Notes: generated from the sequence alone by a model not told the origin. A stretch of 64,000 bases of DNA from Liolophura sinensis (GCF_032854445.1 NC_088307.1:27564547-27628546); one strand, 5' to 3'. Shown: positions 35,113 through 48,927, numbered from the stretch's first letter. Made by a program: numbers and translations.

Positions 35113-35463
35113 TTGCCACACGAGCGTGGGATATTACTTTGTGAGCGTGACGTTGCAATTAAAAATAAATTAGTTAAGTCTTCAACACATTTGCTGGTAG
35201 ATATCCTACTGCTCTGCCCAATATATGTTTTTTACTCTTCTAACATTCAACTGGTTTGTGCATCTCTAATTCTGACCGCACCCCTCCTCTCTATACATAT
35301 TTCTCCATGTACACCTGAAGATGTTTGTGTTATAACTGAAGTAAAGTTAAAACCGACTTACCTGCGCGAACCTTTGCGTTTGAATGCCCGAAAAAGCTTT
35401 GAACTTTGTATTCCAAATAACTTTAAAAGAGCCAGCGATTTTTACAAGATCTTGGATGAGTAA
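35113..35463 (+). other. Unrecognised 116-codon open frame without ATG, unit 2
   Basis: Same frame as at 14510-14860, with Glu to Asp near the start and Thr-Val to Ile-Leu in the middle. Confidence 0.2.
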
Positions 35464-35730
35464 AAAGGTAACGTTTACCTACATAAGACGAAAATTTCAA
35501 ACTACACCAGACTTTTGAAAGCCAATAATTACATTACACGGCAATTGTTATAACAAAACTTAGGTATTGGTTTTATTACATCGAAGGCCAAACATTATTA
35601 CGTCACGCGGTTATATTAGTTTACATCATATGTTTTATTACATTAGGCAGTGGTGTTTCATCACTCGTGTATTATTACATATTACGGATTAACACACTCT
35701 CCTCTATCATATTTATGTATGACCAAGCCA

Positions 35731-35913
35731 TCAGTTTGTACCGATACCTATTGTGAAATAATCGTTCATCAGCTGAACAGTTTTTTTTAACGGTTTTGAG
35801 CTCGAGACTTCTGTTAGTCCGTTAGGTGGAGTCCAAATTTTGTTCAGAGGATACCACCGAGGTGGTCGGGGTGCAATAGTATCATCTTCAAGCTCTATTG
35901 TCCTACTTTTCAT
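35731..35913 (-). CDS. Unrecognised 60-residue frame, unit 2
   Basis: Same sequence as the unit 1 frame at 15128-15310. Confidence 0.25.
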   Translation of the reverse strand: MKSRTIELEDDTIAPRPPRWYPLNKIWTPPNGLTEVSSSKPLKKTVQLMNDYFTIGIGTN

Positions 35914-36979
35914 TTTGCTCTTGTACCTGTACGTCTAAGTAGCAGTTTCATATAATAAATGCACTGTTCCTCTACACGTTCAGTGTTCTCTAAATGCTAA
36001 ACGTCTTCACATCATAATTATACATATGATGATGACTGACATCATAACCGTCAGAGAAATACATTTTACAAAACAGGTAAGCTACAAAAAATAAAGATGT
36101 AGATATCCAGATTTGCTGTTTTAAAGCAATTTTTGTTATATTAAAGAAGTCTTGACCCCTTAATTTCAGGCAATATGCAGTTCTGTACTTTCTTGTGGAC
36201 ACTTCGCTATTCACTGGCCAGAAGAAAGAATCATAACTCTATGTCTAAACGGGAGCCAACCCAATGCCGAAAATTATGGAGGAATATGATTGTGAAGTAA
36301 ACAAGGCAATTTACAGGAATAATAAACAGCAGATTACATATAGGTTGGTGGCTTACTCTCCACACTGTGGTTTCTTCCATCCATAAAATAATTCGTGAAC
36401 ATTAACTAAAACTCCAATTAGATACCGGTAAGTGAATAAGCAATACTAAATAAAGACCAAAAGATTATTATTAGGTGCACGTAGAAGCTTACGCTTGTTT
36501 TTGTTCTTTGGATAATGTAAGCAGATAAAATGTGTGTACCTGTCGTTTATAATGGTCTCAAATTACTTTCGCACTGCAAAGGATATTCTTCGTCTTTATG
36601 GAGTTTTTTGGAAGTCATTTGACTTTGCCTTCACACGCAACCTATGGACTACAATCATTAATCGGAACTTGTGAGGCAAAATATTAAATACCATATTATC
36701 CATGTTGTAAAAAATATTGATTACGTGTCACATCAATCTTGTATGTTCTATCTGTAAAGGTATTGCGATTCTTATAGCTGCATAACGTTCGGGTGTTTGC
36801 TTTATTTGTAAAGTAAACAAACGCTGTGTGCGTTGTTTGTTGTCAGTTCGGTGATGCCACTCGCGCTTGAGTTGCGTGCCCTAAAGTCCGACAATGATGT
36901 ATACATCCGAAATTAGCTTACGGTAAGAGCTGAGCTGTTTTTGGTAGATGGCTTGTGGGAGATGGATTGTTATTCTCCC

Positions 36980-37516
36980 CGGGGCACTGTCCGCTTTCCT
37001 CCCACCAAAATGCTCTCAGCCGTACGTCGGAAGGTTTTCCAGCAACCTGTGGGTGGTCGTGGGTTTCCCATCGGTTCTGCCCGCTTTCCTCCCACCATAA
37101 TGCTCTCAGCCGTACGTCGGCAGGTTTTCCAGCAACCTGTGGGTGGTCGTGGGTTTCCCATCGGCGCTGCCCGCTTTCCACCCACCATAATGCTGCCCGC
37201 TGTTCGTCGAAAGGTCTTCCAGTAACCTGTGGGTAGTCGTGGGTTTCCCCAGGGCACTGCCCGCTTTCCTTCCACCATAATGTTGTTCACCGTACGTCGA
37301 AAGGTCTGCCAGCAACCAGTGGGTAGGTCTGGGATTCCCTTGGTCGCTGCCCCCTTTCCTCCCACCATAATGCTGCCTGCGGTACGTCGGAAGGTCTGTA
37401 AGCAACCTGTAGGTGGTCGTGGGTTTTCCATGGGCACTGCCCGCTTTCCTCCCAACATAGTGCAGCCCGCCGTCGTATCAGTTAAATATTGTCGAGCAGG
37501 GCGTAAAACGCCAACC
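36980..37516. repeat. 90-bp tandem expansion of SINE core, unit 2 (six copies)
   Basis: Markers end at 36989, 37079, 37169, 37259, 37349 and 37439, six copies with the same single SINE tail. The first two copies are a subtype with ctctcagccgtacgtcgg. Confidence 0.85.
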
Positions 37517-37925
37517 AAAAAAAAGCAAAAAATAAAATAAAAATAATTTTACATGCTAATCTGGAGGAAGAGGTTTTTTAATTGATTGATTATTTGATTG
37601 GTTTCTTGACATTGTGGTTACTCCTGACCTTGAGTGATAATCGCACATCCACTCTAGCCACTATTCGTTTCATCCAAACTTCTTATAGGCGATGTTTGTG
37701 CGCCCTGTGTCTATAATAGTATGAGCCTAGTATCGAGGATTTTCTCTCTTTCGACGTCCTTCTCAGGAAAATTGTGCACGTAATAAATTTATTTTTACTA
37801 TATTAGCAAAGAAATGTTGTTCTTGGCCAAGTATAGAGGTGATCGAGAAACACAGGGTGCGGTGGGGTGGACGAGCGGAAAGTTTAAATCTTTTAAGGTG
37901 ACTATGTTGTCTTAAAGGATTTTGT

Positions 37926-38163
37926 TTATCTATTTATTTGATTGGAATTTTACGCCTTTATAAGACATATTTCACTTATACGATTGCGGCCAGCATTATA
38001 AAGAAAGGAAAACGGGCAGATCCCGGGGGAAACCCAGGACCATTCTGTGGTTGCTGAGAGAGCCAGCATGAGCCGGACACTCTTCGATAGCATTGATTGG
38101 AGGCTCCGGTTTCACTGATATGCTCTAGCGATAGCACTCTAACAACCAGGCCATCGGTGCCCC
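37926..38163 (-). mobile_element. Full-length SINE-like element, unit 2 locus F
   Basis: Orthologous locus F element, a few substitutions from unit 1. Confidence 0.75.
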
Positions 38164-38395
38164 GATAGGATTTTTCGACATATTTTATTCTACAGAAAAA
38201 AAACGGCGGAAATTGCTTGAAGCATTAAGCTCCTTTCAAAATGCTCAATGTAATTTTAGTTGAGCTGTTTACAGTCCGTTCAGTAAAATCTCGCCATACC
38301 GGGATGTAATATTTAATGGATTTCAGTGTATGAAGCAGTGTACTTTGGTGTGACCACGGGACATAACCTAGTACACTTTGACGTACTTTCTCTCC

Positions 38396-38523
38396 AGTGG
38401 TAAGTGGGAATGCCTTGCAGTCACCTGAAGGTGGTGGTGGGCTCTGCTCAGTTTCCTCCAACCGTAATGCTGGCCGCCGTCGTATAAATAAAATATTCTT
38501 AAGTATAGTGATAAATAAATAGA
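38396..38523 (+). mobile_element. SINE 3' part, unit 2 locus G
   Basis: Orthologous element abutting the 33-bp array. Confidence 0.65.
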
Positions 38524-38530
38524 TAAGTGA

Positions 38531-39475
38531 TTAGGAACCTTTACCCAGTGCATTGTGATGTATTAAGATCACTACCCAGTGCATTATGATGTACCCAGGG
38601 ATCTTTACCCAGTGCATTATGATATACTCAAGGATCATTACCCAGTGCATTATGATGTACTTTCGCATTATTACCCAGTGCATTATAAAGTACTTAGGAA
38701 TCATTATTCAGCTCATTATGGTGGGTCTTAGGGATCATCACCCAGTACATTATGAGGTACTTTCGCATTATTACCCAGTGTATTATCATGTACCAAAGGA
38801 TCATTACCCAGTGCATTATGACGTGGTTGGGGATCGCCCACCAGTGCATTATGATGTAATTATGAACCATTACCAAGTGCTTTAAGAAGTACCTAGGCAT
38901 TATTACCCATGTGGTTAGGGAACTCTACCCAGCACAATATTATGTGGTTAGGGGACACTACCCTGCACATTATTATTTGGTTAGGGGACACTATACAGCA
39001 CATTATTATTTGGTTAGGGAACACTACCCAACACAATATTATGTGTTAGGAGGACACTACACAGCACATTATTGTGTGGTTAGGGAACACTACCCAGCAA
39101 ATTATTATGTGTTTGGTGGACACTACACAGCACATTATTGTGTGGTTAGGGGACACTACCCAGTGCATTATTATGTGGTTAGGGGACAATACCCAGCACA
39201 TTATTATCTGGTTAGGAGACTCTACACAGCACATGATTATTTGGTTAGGGAACACTACCAAGCACAATATTATGTGTTTGGGGGACACTACACAGCACTT
39301 TTTTGTGTGGTTAGGGAACACTACCAAACAAATTATTATGTGTTTGGGGGACACTACACAGCACATTATTGTGTGGTTAGGGAACACTACCCTGCACAGT
39401 ATTATGTGGTTAGGGGACACTACCCAGCACAGTATTATGTGCTTAGGGAACACTACCTGCACATTTTTATACTCA
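38531..39475. repeat. 33-bp minisatellite, unit 2
   Basis: Same two-block array with two additional second-type units near 39385-39450. Confidence 0.93.
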
Positions 39476-39738
39476 ACATTGGGATCAGAGTGTGGTGAAG
39501 GGACGCTGCTCAGCGTTGGGATCACAATGTGGTGAAGGGACGCTACTCAGCACTGGGATCATTACTCAGTGCATCATTACGTGAATCATTTCTGAGTGCA
39601 TTGTGATGTGGTGAAGGGAAGCCATTCAGCACTGGGATCACAATGTGGTGAAGGAACGCCACTCATCACTGGGATCACAATGTGGTGAAGGGACGCTACT
39701 CAGCATTGATATCATTGCTCAGTGCATTTTGATGTGGC
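39476..39738. repeat. 37-bp minisatellite, unit 2
   Basis: Shorter version of the same 37-base array. Confidence 0.88.
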
Positions 39739-40057
39739 CAGGAGACTGGTTTTAAGCCCATAGAGTTGTGCTTCCCTCCATATCTTTCAGCCAAGGTCGA
39801 ACCATAGAGGCCTTATATTGGCAGACTGCAGCTATAATGGACGCCAGGCGAGGACAACTAACCGGATCAAGTAGCTTACTGACTTCAGTGATTTTAGCAA
39901 ACCTATGCCTCAAAACAGACATTTGTATAGCAGCCGTCAACCAATACAGACGTTCCAAGATAATACTCGCAAGGTCAATTCGGAAAAACGACGATTAGGC
40001 TAATACCACAAAAACAAACTCGTTAAAGAGGCTGTCTCATTTGAATATATTGATATT

Positions 40058-41408
40058 AAAGCAGTATTAGGCCTCTCACATCTGACTATAGTGAGACTGA
40101 AACAGTATTAGCTCTGTCACATCTGACTATAGTGAGAGTGAACCAGTACCAGACCTGTCACATCAGCATTAGGTCACACCTGAGTCTGAAGGATAGCTCT
40201 ATATGTCAAGCTTAACTTTAGTGAGATTGAACCAATGAGAATAAACCAATTTAGACTTGTCACATCTGACTTAAGTGAGACTGACCAGTGAGATTGGACC
40301 AATGCTAGACTTGTCACACCTGACTTAAGTGAGACTGACCAGTGAGATTGGACCAATACTAGACTTGTCACACCTGGCTTTGGTGAGACTGACCAGTGAG
40401 AATGGACCAATACTAGACTTGTCACATCTGACTTAAGTGAGACTGACCAGTGAGATTGGACCAATACTAGACTTGTCACACCTGACTTTGGTGAGACTGA
40501 CCAGTGAGAATGGACCAATGCTAGACTTGTCACATCTGACTTAAGTGAGACTGACCAGTGAGATTGGACCAATACTAGACTTGTCACACCTGACTTTGGT
40601 GAGACTGACCAGTGAGAATGGACCAATGCTAGACTTGTCACATCTGACTTAAGTGAGACTGACCAGTGAGATTGGACCAATACTAGACTTGTCACACCTG
40701 ACTTTGGTGAGACTGACCAGTGAGAATGGACCAATGCTAGACTTGTCACACCTGGCTTTGGTGAGACTGACCAGTGAGAATTGACCAATGCTAGACTTGT
40801 CTCATCTGACTTTAGTTAGACTGACCAGTGAGAATGGACCAATACTGCACTTGTCACATCCGACTTTCGTGAGACTGACCATTGAGAATGGATCAATACT
40901 AGACTCGTCACATCTGACTTTGGTGAGACTGACCATTGAGAACGGACCAATACTAGACTCGTCACATCTGACTTTTCTGAGACCGACCAGTGATAATGGA
41001 CCAGTTCTAGACATGTCACACCTGACTATTGTGAGACTGACCAGTAAGAATGGACCAATACTAGACTTGTCGTATGTGACTTTAGTGAGGTGACCAGTGA
41101 GAATGGACCAATACTAGACATGCCATAAATGACTTTGGTGAGACTGACCAGTGAGAATGGGCCAATACTAGACTTGTCACATCTGACTTTGGTGAGACTG
41201 ACCAGTGAGAATGGACTAATGCTAGACTTGTCACAACTGACTACAATGAGACTGACCAGTGAGAATGGACTACTGCTAGAGTTGTCACAACTGACTACAA
41301 TGAGACTGACCAGTGAGAATTGGCCAATACCAAGCTTGTCACATCTAACTTTAGTGAGAATTTAATCAGTATCAGGTCTGTTAAATCTTACTTTGTTGAG
41401 GTTTTACT
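40058..41408. repeat. 54-bp minisatellite, unit 3
   Basis: Same 54-bp family, 1.35 kb. The right half contains diverged versions (40800-41100) with changes such as gaccattgagaa and cactcgtcac-like variants. These are shared with unit 4 but absent from units 1 and 2. Confidence 0.95.
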
Positions 41409-41792
41409 AAGTCCGTGCCGAAAATCCATAGAGAGTCATGGATTTGACCTTTGAACCCATTTAAAACTGTATAATACTGCACTAGTTGGTGTTGCTACCT
41501 GCATAATATAAATAACGAAAAAAAAAAAAAACTCGCTTGATAGATAGTTTTTTGGCTGTTTTACATAACAGTAAACATATTTTATTGTTGAAATATAGAT
41601 CTGTCCAGAAGATTTATAGTTTGTCAACATCATGAGTTCAGGAAATCAGTTTGCACTCTGTGTTGGATTATCAGGGCAGGTCTGGTTCGAAGAAAAGGTA
41701 TCCAAAGAACCTCATTAGACGGCATATTGAGTAACACTCCACTTGGTTCTGCATCGTTTTTCTATGACGATATATTTAAAGACATTCTCACC

Positions 41793-43836
41793 TCAAATAG
41801 TTGAATGACCTAATCTTATTTTCGCCTTTCCATCCAGGTATTGTAACACCGTCACTTCTCTGGTACAAAAACAACATTGGAAATAATTAAAATGAGGAGA
41901 GCTGATTCCGAGTAAAGCCTGCAGTAACGGCAGGACTTTTGTGTGTTCGTGTAAATTATGTAATTTGTGACGCTGCCGATGAATACCGTTATGTTGCAGA
42001 GTCTGCTAAATTACACTAAAAGTCCCTTTTCTGTCAAAACATTGTTAAACTCAGCCCAGAATGTTTAAATTAAGAACATTTTTAAGTCCAAAAACATTGT
42101 ACTTCAAAGTAAGATATCAAAATTTCTTACTATGGTTATGATTAAAAGCGCCATTTAATTTCCACAAATGGTTCAATTGATCTGATGTCATGTTCTGAGC
42201 CTGAGTCGTAATAAACTTACATGTACTTACCATCTTCGGTATCAGGTCTTCATAGAATCTTTTTCCCTATATATTCTTACACTTTTAAATGTTAATACAT
42301 ATAACTTACGTTCCAGTGAGTTGAACTCCAGAAAACTTTAACATCACAGTTTCCCAGGCGATGGCCATGCCTTTAGATATTTCTTTAATTTGCACAAGAT
42401 TGAATTCGTGGCCTTGTGAAAGTAGTATTTTGTTCCGTTGGAATTGTTCCAGGACAGAGAAAATAACAGGTATAATGGTCAGTAAAGCTGTTACATGCCT
42501 CAAAGGTATTCTATACCTGAATCAGGTCAGTACTATAGCCTGAAAGCGAGTACAAAAGTCTATAATGGATCCCCGTAGGTCACACCTGTTTACATGATAA
42601 TAACACTTTCAGATTTCTAAAAGTCATCATTTGGCTGAAAATTAGAGATCCTGGAACGTAAAATTTTACAAATGGTTATTTATCGATTTCTGAATACGGC
42701 CAAGGCGTCCTTTCTGTAACATCTGGGGTGCTGCAAAGGCCCGATATTAGGGCCACTTATGTTTATGTGATTTATTTATTTATTAGATTGGTGTTTTGCG
42801 CAGTATCTCCCTTTGTTGAGTGTATTCACCACTCAACAAAGGGAGATAGCCTACTCAGCAGACACATTTGACGTCGTCTGCAGGATTCAAGAACATATCC
42901 GTATCCCACTTGACCGATGTTGTCCAATGAAATTCGGACTGTCCGAGGCGGGATCAATTTATTTATTTGATTCGTGTTTTACGCCGTACTCAAAAATATT
43001 TCACTTATACGACGACGGCTAGCATTATGACAGAGCCCGGGGGAAACCTCCGACTATTCGTATGTAGTTGCAAGACCTTCCCATGTAAGGTCGGAGAGCA
43101 ACTCAAAACGATCGCATTGGTAAGGGGCCACTGGGTCATTCAGCTGCGCTGGAATGCTAACCACGGGGACCAGGGAATGATGAGAAGTGTATTAATATAA
43201 AACCGATGAGCGTAAATTACATTTAATAACCTGTTACGTGAATAAAGATTCAAAAATGTATAAAGATCATGGAACGCCTTAGCGGCTTTTTGAATTATTT
43301 GAATGTGTCGTATGCTACATTAATGATCATATTGTAACCTCTGTCATTCTTATTGGTGGAGTTCATATGAATAATAATGATCATAGCCATTAATTTCAGG
43401 TACAGAAAGTCAATATATGCAAAGATAACTACTAGGTTTACATTAAAACTTAGATTGTTATTTTCCTGTTCAATATTTATTTACTAAAAAATAAGCCTTG
43501 GCATAGGCTCCAATAGTATTGCTGCTGCTAAGAAAACTTGAGATTGTAATCAACTACATGTTCACATAAGTGCCCGAGGTTTTCTTATATTAGAAAGTCT
43601 TATCTTTAGGATAAATTACCAGCCTCATCAAGTAAAGCTCATGTAAATGTGCATGAATGTGTTAATATGTGATAATGATATAGCTAAAAACGTTATCCAT
43701 ATTTTCATTTTCATTTTCTGTCGTCGTATATTTGACACGCAGGTAAAGAAATGGAAATGAAAAGCACAAACTTACCAATGGCGCCCGCTTCCAGTAACCC
43801 GACCAAGCAAAGTGCTAACAATATCTTCCTCAACAT
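41793..43836 (-). CDS. Putative small secreted protein gene (unit 3)
   Basis: Third copy. The signal-peptide exon 43836-43776 is intact, the second exon is 42412-42310, and the third is 41859-41792. Against unit 1, exon 2 has one replacement (Ile to Thr in the VQLIGT motif) and one silent Leu change. Splice sites and the upstream TATA motif are unchanged. In unit 4 only part of exon 3 is inside the window (63948-64000). Confidence 0.4.
42804..42848. repeat. Perfect inverted repeat (hairpin), unit 3
   Basis: The arms tatctccctttgttgagtg and cactcaacaaagggagata are exact reverse complements around a 7-base loop. This is the most perfect of the three copies. Confidence 0.85.
42957..43175 (-). 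mobile_element. tRNA-derived SINE-like element, unit 3 locus A
   Basis: Orthologous copy of the locus A element. It has a few extra bases (gacgacggc rather than gacggc) and a more canonical cttatacgac stretch. Confidence 0.7.
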
Positions 43837-44099
43837 GTTGGATGCAGGCGTGAGGATGGCTGGAATTACAATCATTAATAGCAAAGGTGTATAGAATAAA
43901 ACATATTTGTGTCAAGTCAATTGATGACAAATTTATAAATCAGCTATACTATAATACAACTATTATACTATAATATAATAATGGTGACAGGATATTGATG
44001 AATGGTTGCCCATAAACAATTCCCAGTGCATGCTTTTCATCTGTGTAACTCTGCTGCTACTCTACTTGTAGTGCTGTGCGATATAACCTCACCCTATTC

Positions 44100-44465
44100 T
44101 GTGCGCCCAGGAAAATGAGGTTTTTCCAAACACTGTTTTTTCATACGTTAAACCAGAACAGCCCTTTAACTCATTTATAACCAAATATAACCACGCCCTG
44201 TTCTGTAAACCCAGAAAAGTCTGCTCTTGCAAACATTGTTTTATCATATGTTAAACCAGAACAACATTTAAACTTTTTTATAGCTAACTGTAACCACACC
44301 CTGCTCTGTGAGCCAAGACAAGTGTCTTCTTGCAAACATTTTTTTCAAATGTTAAACCAGAACAGCTCTTCATCTCATTTATAACCAAATAAAACCACAC
44401 CCGGTTTTGTGAGAAAAATAACTTCTTGAAAACATTGCCTTTTTTATTTGGTAACTCATTTCACT
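44100..44465. repeat. 103-bp tandem repeat, unit 3
   Basis: Same repeat. Small indels relative to unit 1 destroy the short frames that are open in units 1 and 2, consistent with non-coding sequence. Confidence 0.7.
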
Positions 44466-44931
44466 TTGTGTGTTCAAAAATTTTTAACTGATTGCAAACA
44501 TGTACATTCAAGGAAACGTTCAGCAAAGGAAAAGTGCATAAAACAAACTAATGAAAGCTGCTAGCAGTCGGTAATATCATACCTACACAAAAGTATAAAC
44601 ACAAGCAAATTTACACATTACCTTGTTGTCTTATTTCACCGTCCAGGTAAACACTTTTTTAAACAGGAGCTTTAGAATACGCAGGTATGAACAAGTGGCT
44701 TCTTTTCTGCAGCATATCTCTATCCAACCAAATTTATATTAAAGCTGGTTCCATAATCTTGCTGAAATCTATAATTAAAAACATAATTTCATGACATCCG
44801 TTAGAATTGGAATAACGGGAAGGCCATTTGCTGCTGATAATTTAAATATCAAAAAAGGCATCTGCATGTTTATGGTTTTTTAAAGTAAATCAACTTGCTT
44901 TGAGTAAATACTTCACAAACATGGTAACTCC

Positions 44932-47900
44932 ATGGGGCAATGGTGGTTGTGAAGGATTGTGTTGTGTTAAGTTTTGTAAGGGAGGCAATGGTGATTGCGG
45001 AGGACTCTGTGGTGTTAAATTTTGTAAGGGAGACGTGGTGGTTGCGGAGGACTCTGTGGTGTTAAATTTTGTAAGAGAGGCGTGATGGTTATGGAGGATT
45101 GTGTTGTGTTAAGTTTAGTGAGAGAGGCAATGGTGGTTGCGGAGAACTGTGTGGTGTTAAATTGTGTAAGGGAGTCAATGGTTGTTGCGGAGAATTGTGT
45201 GATGTTAAGTTTTGTAAGGGAGATGTGGTGGTTGCGGAGGATAGTGTTGTATTAGGTTTTGTAAGGGAGACGTAGTGGTTGTGGAGGATTCTGTTGTGTT
45301 AAGTTTTGTAACGGAGAAAATAGTGGTTGTGGTGGGCTTGTGTTGTGTGCAATGCGGTCAGGGGGACAATGGTGGCTGTGGGTGCCTGTGCTGTGTAAAG
45401 CGTTGTCATGGAGACAGTGTTGACTATGGGCGCTTCTTTTGTGTGAAGTTTTTTGTGTAAGGTCGCTAGGACAATGGCGGTGTTGTGTAAAGTATTGTCA
45501 CGGAGGTAATGGTGGTTTTAGGTGCTTGTGTTGTGTGAAGTTTTTGTCAGAGAGACAATCTTGGTTCCGTGAGCTTGTTTTTTGTGTTAAGTGCTGTTAT
45601 GCAGACAATGGTAATTTTAGGGTTTGTGCTGAGTGAAGTGTTGTCAGCGAGACAACGGTGATTGTGGGTGATTGTGTTGTGTGGAGTTTGGTAAGAAGAC
45701 AATTGTAGTTATGCGCGCTTATGCTATGTAAAGTGTTCTCAGGGAGACAATTTTGGTTGTGGGCGGCTTATGGTGTGTGAAGTGCGGTCAGCGAGACAAT
45801 GGTGGTTGTGGATGCTTGTGTTGTGTGGAGTTTGGTAAGAGGACAATGGTAGTTATGGGCGCTTGTGTTGTGTGGAGTTTGGTAAGAGGACAATGGTAGT
45901 TATGGGCGCTTGTGTTGTGTGGAGTTTGGTAAGAGGACAATGGTAGTTATGGGCGCTTGTGTTGTGGAGTTTGGTAAGAGGACAATGGTAGTTATGGGCG
46001 CTTGTGTTGTGTGGAGTTTGGTAAGAGGACAATGGTAGTTATGGGCGCTTGTGTTGTGTGGAGTTTGGTAAGAGGACAATGGTAGTTATGGGCGCGTGTG
46101 TTATGTAAAGTGTTGTCGGGGAGACAATGCACTGTCCCTCAGCCACCACTGTCTCCATTTCAGCTCTTCAAACAAACCAAGCCTCCCCCCCCCTCACATC
46201 CACCTTTGTCTCATTGAGAACATTTCACACACCACAAGCCCCCAAAATCACCATTATCTCCCTGCCAATACTTTACACATCACACAACAAGACAATGGTG
46301 GTTGTGCGTCCTTGTGTTGTGTGAAGTGTTCTTAAGGAGACAATGGTGGGTGTGGAGACTACTGTTGTGTGAAGTTTTGCTCTGAAGATAATGGTGGTTG
46401 TAAAGCCTTGTGTTGTGTGAAATTAAGACAACAATGGATTTGTTATTTTGTGTTGTGTGAAGTGTTATCAGAAAGAAAATGATGGTTGTACGGGTTTGTG
46501 TTGTGTGAAGTACAGTCAGAAAGACAATGATGGTTGTGTGGGTTTGTGTTGTGTGAAGTGCTATCCGCAACACAATAATGGTTGTGTGGGTTTGTGTTGT
46601 GTGAAGGGCTGCCAGGAAGACAACAATGGTTGTATAGGTTTGTTTTGTTTGAAGTGTTTTCAAGAAGACAATGATGATTGTGTGGGTTTGTGTTGTTTGA
46701 AGTGCTGTCAGGAAGACAATGATGGTTGTGTGGCTTTGTGTTGTGTGAAGTGCAGTCAGGAAGACAATGATGATTATGTGGGTTTGTGTTGTGTGAAGTG
46801 CTGTCAGGAAGACAACAATCGTTGTGTGGGTTTATGTTGTGTGAAGTGCTGTCAGGAAGACATTGATGTCTGTGCGGATTTGTGTTGTGTGAAGTGCTGT
46901 CAGGAAGACAACAATGGTTGTGTGAGTTTCTTTTTTATGAAATGCTGCCATAAAAACAATGATGGTTGTGTGGGTTTGTGGTGTATGAAGTGCTGTTAGG
47001 AAGACAACAATGGTTGTTTGGGTTTGTGTTGGCTGAAGTGCTGTCAGGAAGAAAATGATGGTTGTGTGGGTTTCTGTTTTCTGAAGTGGTGCCATGAAGA
47101 CAATGATGGTTGTGTGGGTTTGTGGTGAATGAAGTGCTGTCAGGAAGACAATTATGGTTGTTTGGGTTGGTGTTGTGTGAAGTGCTGTCAAGAAGACAAT
47201 GGTGGTTGTTTGTGTTTGTGTTGTTTGAAATCCTGTAAGGAAGACATAAATGGTTGTGTGGGTTTGTGTTGCGTAAAGTGCTCCCAGGAATTCAACGGTG
47301 GTTGCATGGGTTTGTGTTGTGTGAAGTGCTGTCAGGAAGACAATGATGTTTGTGAGGTTGTGTGTTGTGTGAATTGCTGTCAAGAAGACAATGATATTTG
47401 CGCTTGTTTGTGTTTTCTGAAATGGAGCCATGAAGAAAATGATGGTTGCCTGGTTTTGTGTTGTGTGAAGTGCTGTCAGGAAGACATAGATCGTTGTGAG
47501 GGTTTGTGTTGTGTGAGGTGGTGTCAAGAAGATAATGATGGTTGCGTGGGTTTGTGTTGTGTAAGGTGCTGTTAAGAAGACAATGATAGTTGCGTGGGTT
47601 TGTGTTGTGTGAAGTGCTGTCAGGAAGACATTGGAGGTTGTGTGGGTTTATATTGTGTGAAGTGTTGTCAGATAGACATTGGTGGTTGTGTGGGTTTGTG
47701 TTGTGTGAAGAGCTGACAAAAAGACAATGGTGGTTGTGTGGGTTTGTGTTGTGTGAAGTGCTGTTAGGAAGACTGTGATGGTTGCGTGGGTTTGTGTTGT
47801 GTGAAATGCTGACGGGAAGACAACAATTGTTGTATGGGTTTGTGTTGTGTGAAATGCTGTCAGGAAGACGTAGTTGGCTGTGTGGGTTTGTGTTGTGTGA

Positions 47901-48275
47901 CTTGCTGTCAGGAAAACATTGATGGTTGTGGGTGCTTGTGTTGTGTGAAGTGCTGTCAGGAAGACGTTGGTGGTTGTTTGGGTTTGTGTTGTGTGACTTG
48001 CTGTCAGGAAGACATTGGTGGTTGTGGGTGCTTGTGTTGTGTGAAGTGCTGTCAGGAAGACGTTGGTGGCTGTGTGGGTTTGTGTTGTGTGACTTGCTGT
48101 CAGGAAGACATTGGTGGTTGTGTGGGTTTGTGTTGTGTGAAGTGCTGTCAGGAAGACGTTGGTGATTGTGTGAGTTTGTGTTGTGTGACTTGCTGTCAGG
48201 AAGACATTGGTGGTTGTGTGGGTTTTGTGTTGTGTGAAGAGCTGTCAGGAAGACATTGGTGGTTGTGGGTGTTTC
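44932..48275. repeat. 48-bp GT-rich minisatellite, unit 3
   Basis: Longest version, 3.34 kb, with an extra block of about 1 kb (roughly 46900-47600) whose units are more diverse. Six consecutive copies of a gagtttggtaagaggac variant lie at 45810-46090, against two or three in the other units, a recent local expansion. Confidence 0.93.
46130..46288 (-). repeat. Inverted segment inside the 48-bp array, unit 3
   Basis: Same inverted block and breakpoints, so the inversion is older than the 20-kb duplications. Confidence 0.85.
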
Positions 48276-48927
48276 CTCATCATGATAATATCATCCATGT
48301 TCAAAGACTCCAAATTGAGACTATTAAATCGTGTTTAGAATTAATTCTACCGGTAATTTAAAGCTGATAAAAATACAAAAGAACTTTAAGATATATTAAA
48401 TGAGTTGAGTTGTAGGTGGCTTCAAAATTTAAATATCGATGTTTAGATGCCTCAAATTAACTTTGTAAAAAATGTGGTGGGATGTTGCACTGAGTTGTTT
48501 TCATGCATCGTGCGCACCAAAATCTGGTCGTGAGTCTTCTTACAGTTCTTAAATTCCAGCTCTGTAGATAAACTAATAGCACACCTACGTATTTTACCCC
48601 AAATGTCCATTTGTCCTCTGCCTTTGAGATATTTTTACGTTAAGTGGCGGTTCACGGAGTCTTTTGTTTTCATACCAAACTGTTTCTCTGCCCCCTGGTG
48701 AAATTCCTTTCACTGAAGTTTCAATCTCTTGTAACAGTACCAACCCACGTGCTGGTGAACAATGCGGAAACATATCAGAAGCAACATCGGACAGGAGAAA
48801 TGCTAAGTTGTTTACCAAAATCGAACAACAGCAGGGACATTGTGAATAATAGTGATACTAAGTGGGTAGACAATATATCCACTAAGTCAACAATGGCCAG
48901 AAAACCATATGGTGCATTCCGATGGTG

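Larger units (their letters stand above)
19368..40094. repeat. Segmental tandem duplication, unit 2
   Basis: Second head-to-tail copy, 20,727 bp. Landmark offsets from unit 1 are +20,068 (for example 1731 to 21799), then about +20,105 through the protease gene, +20,603 after the 497-bp difference, and about +20,700 at the 33-bp array. The steps come from satellite copy-number changes and a few indels, not from rearrangement. The protease here encodes the same protein as unit 1, so units 1 and 2 look like the most recent duplication pair. Confidence 0.95.
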
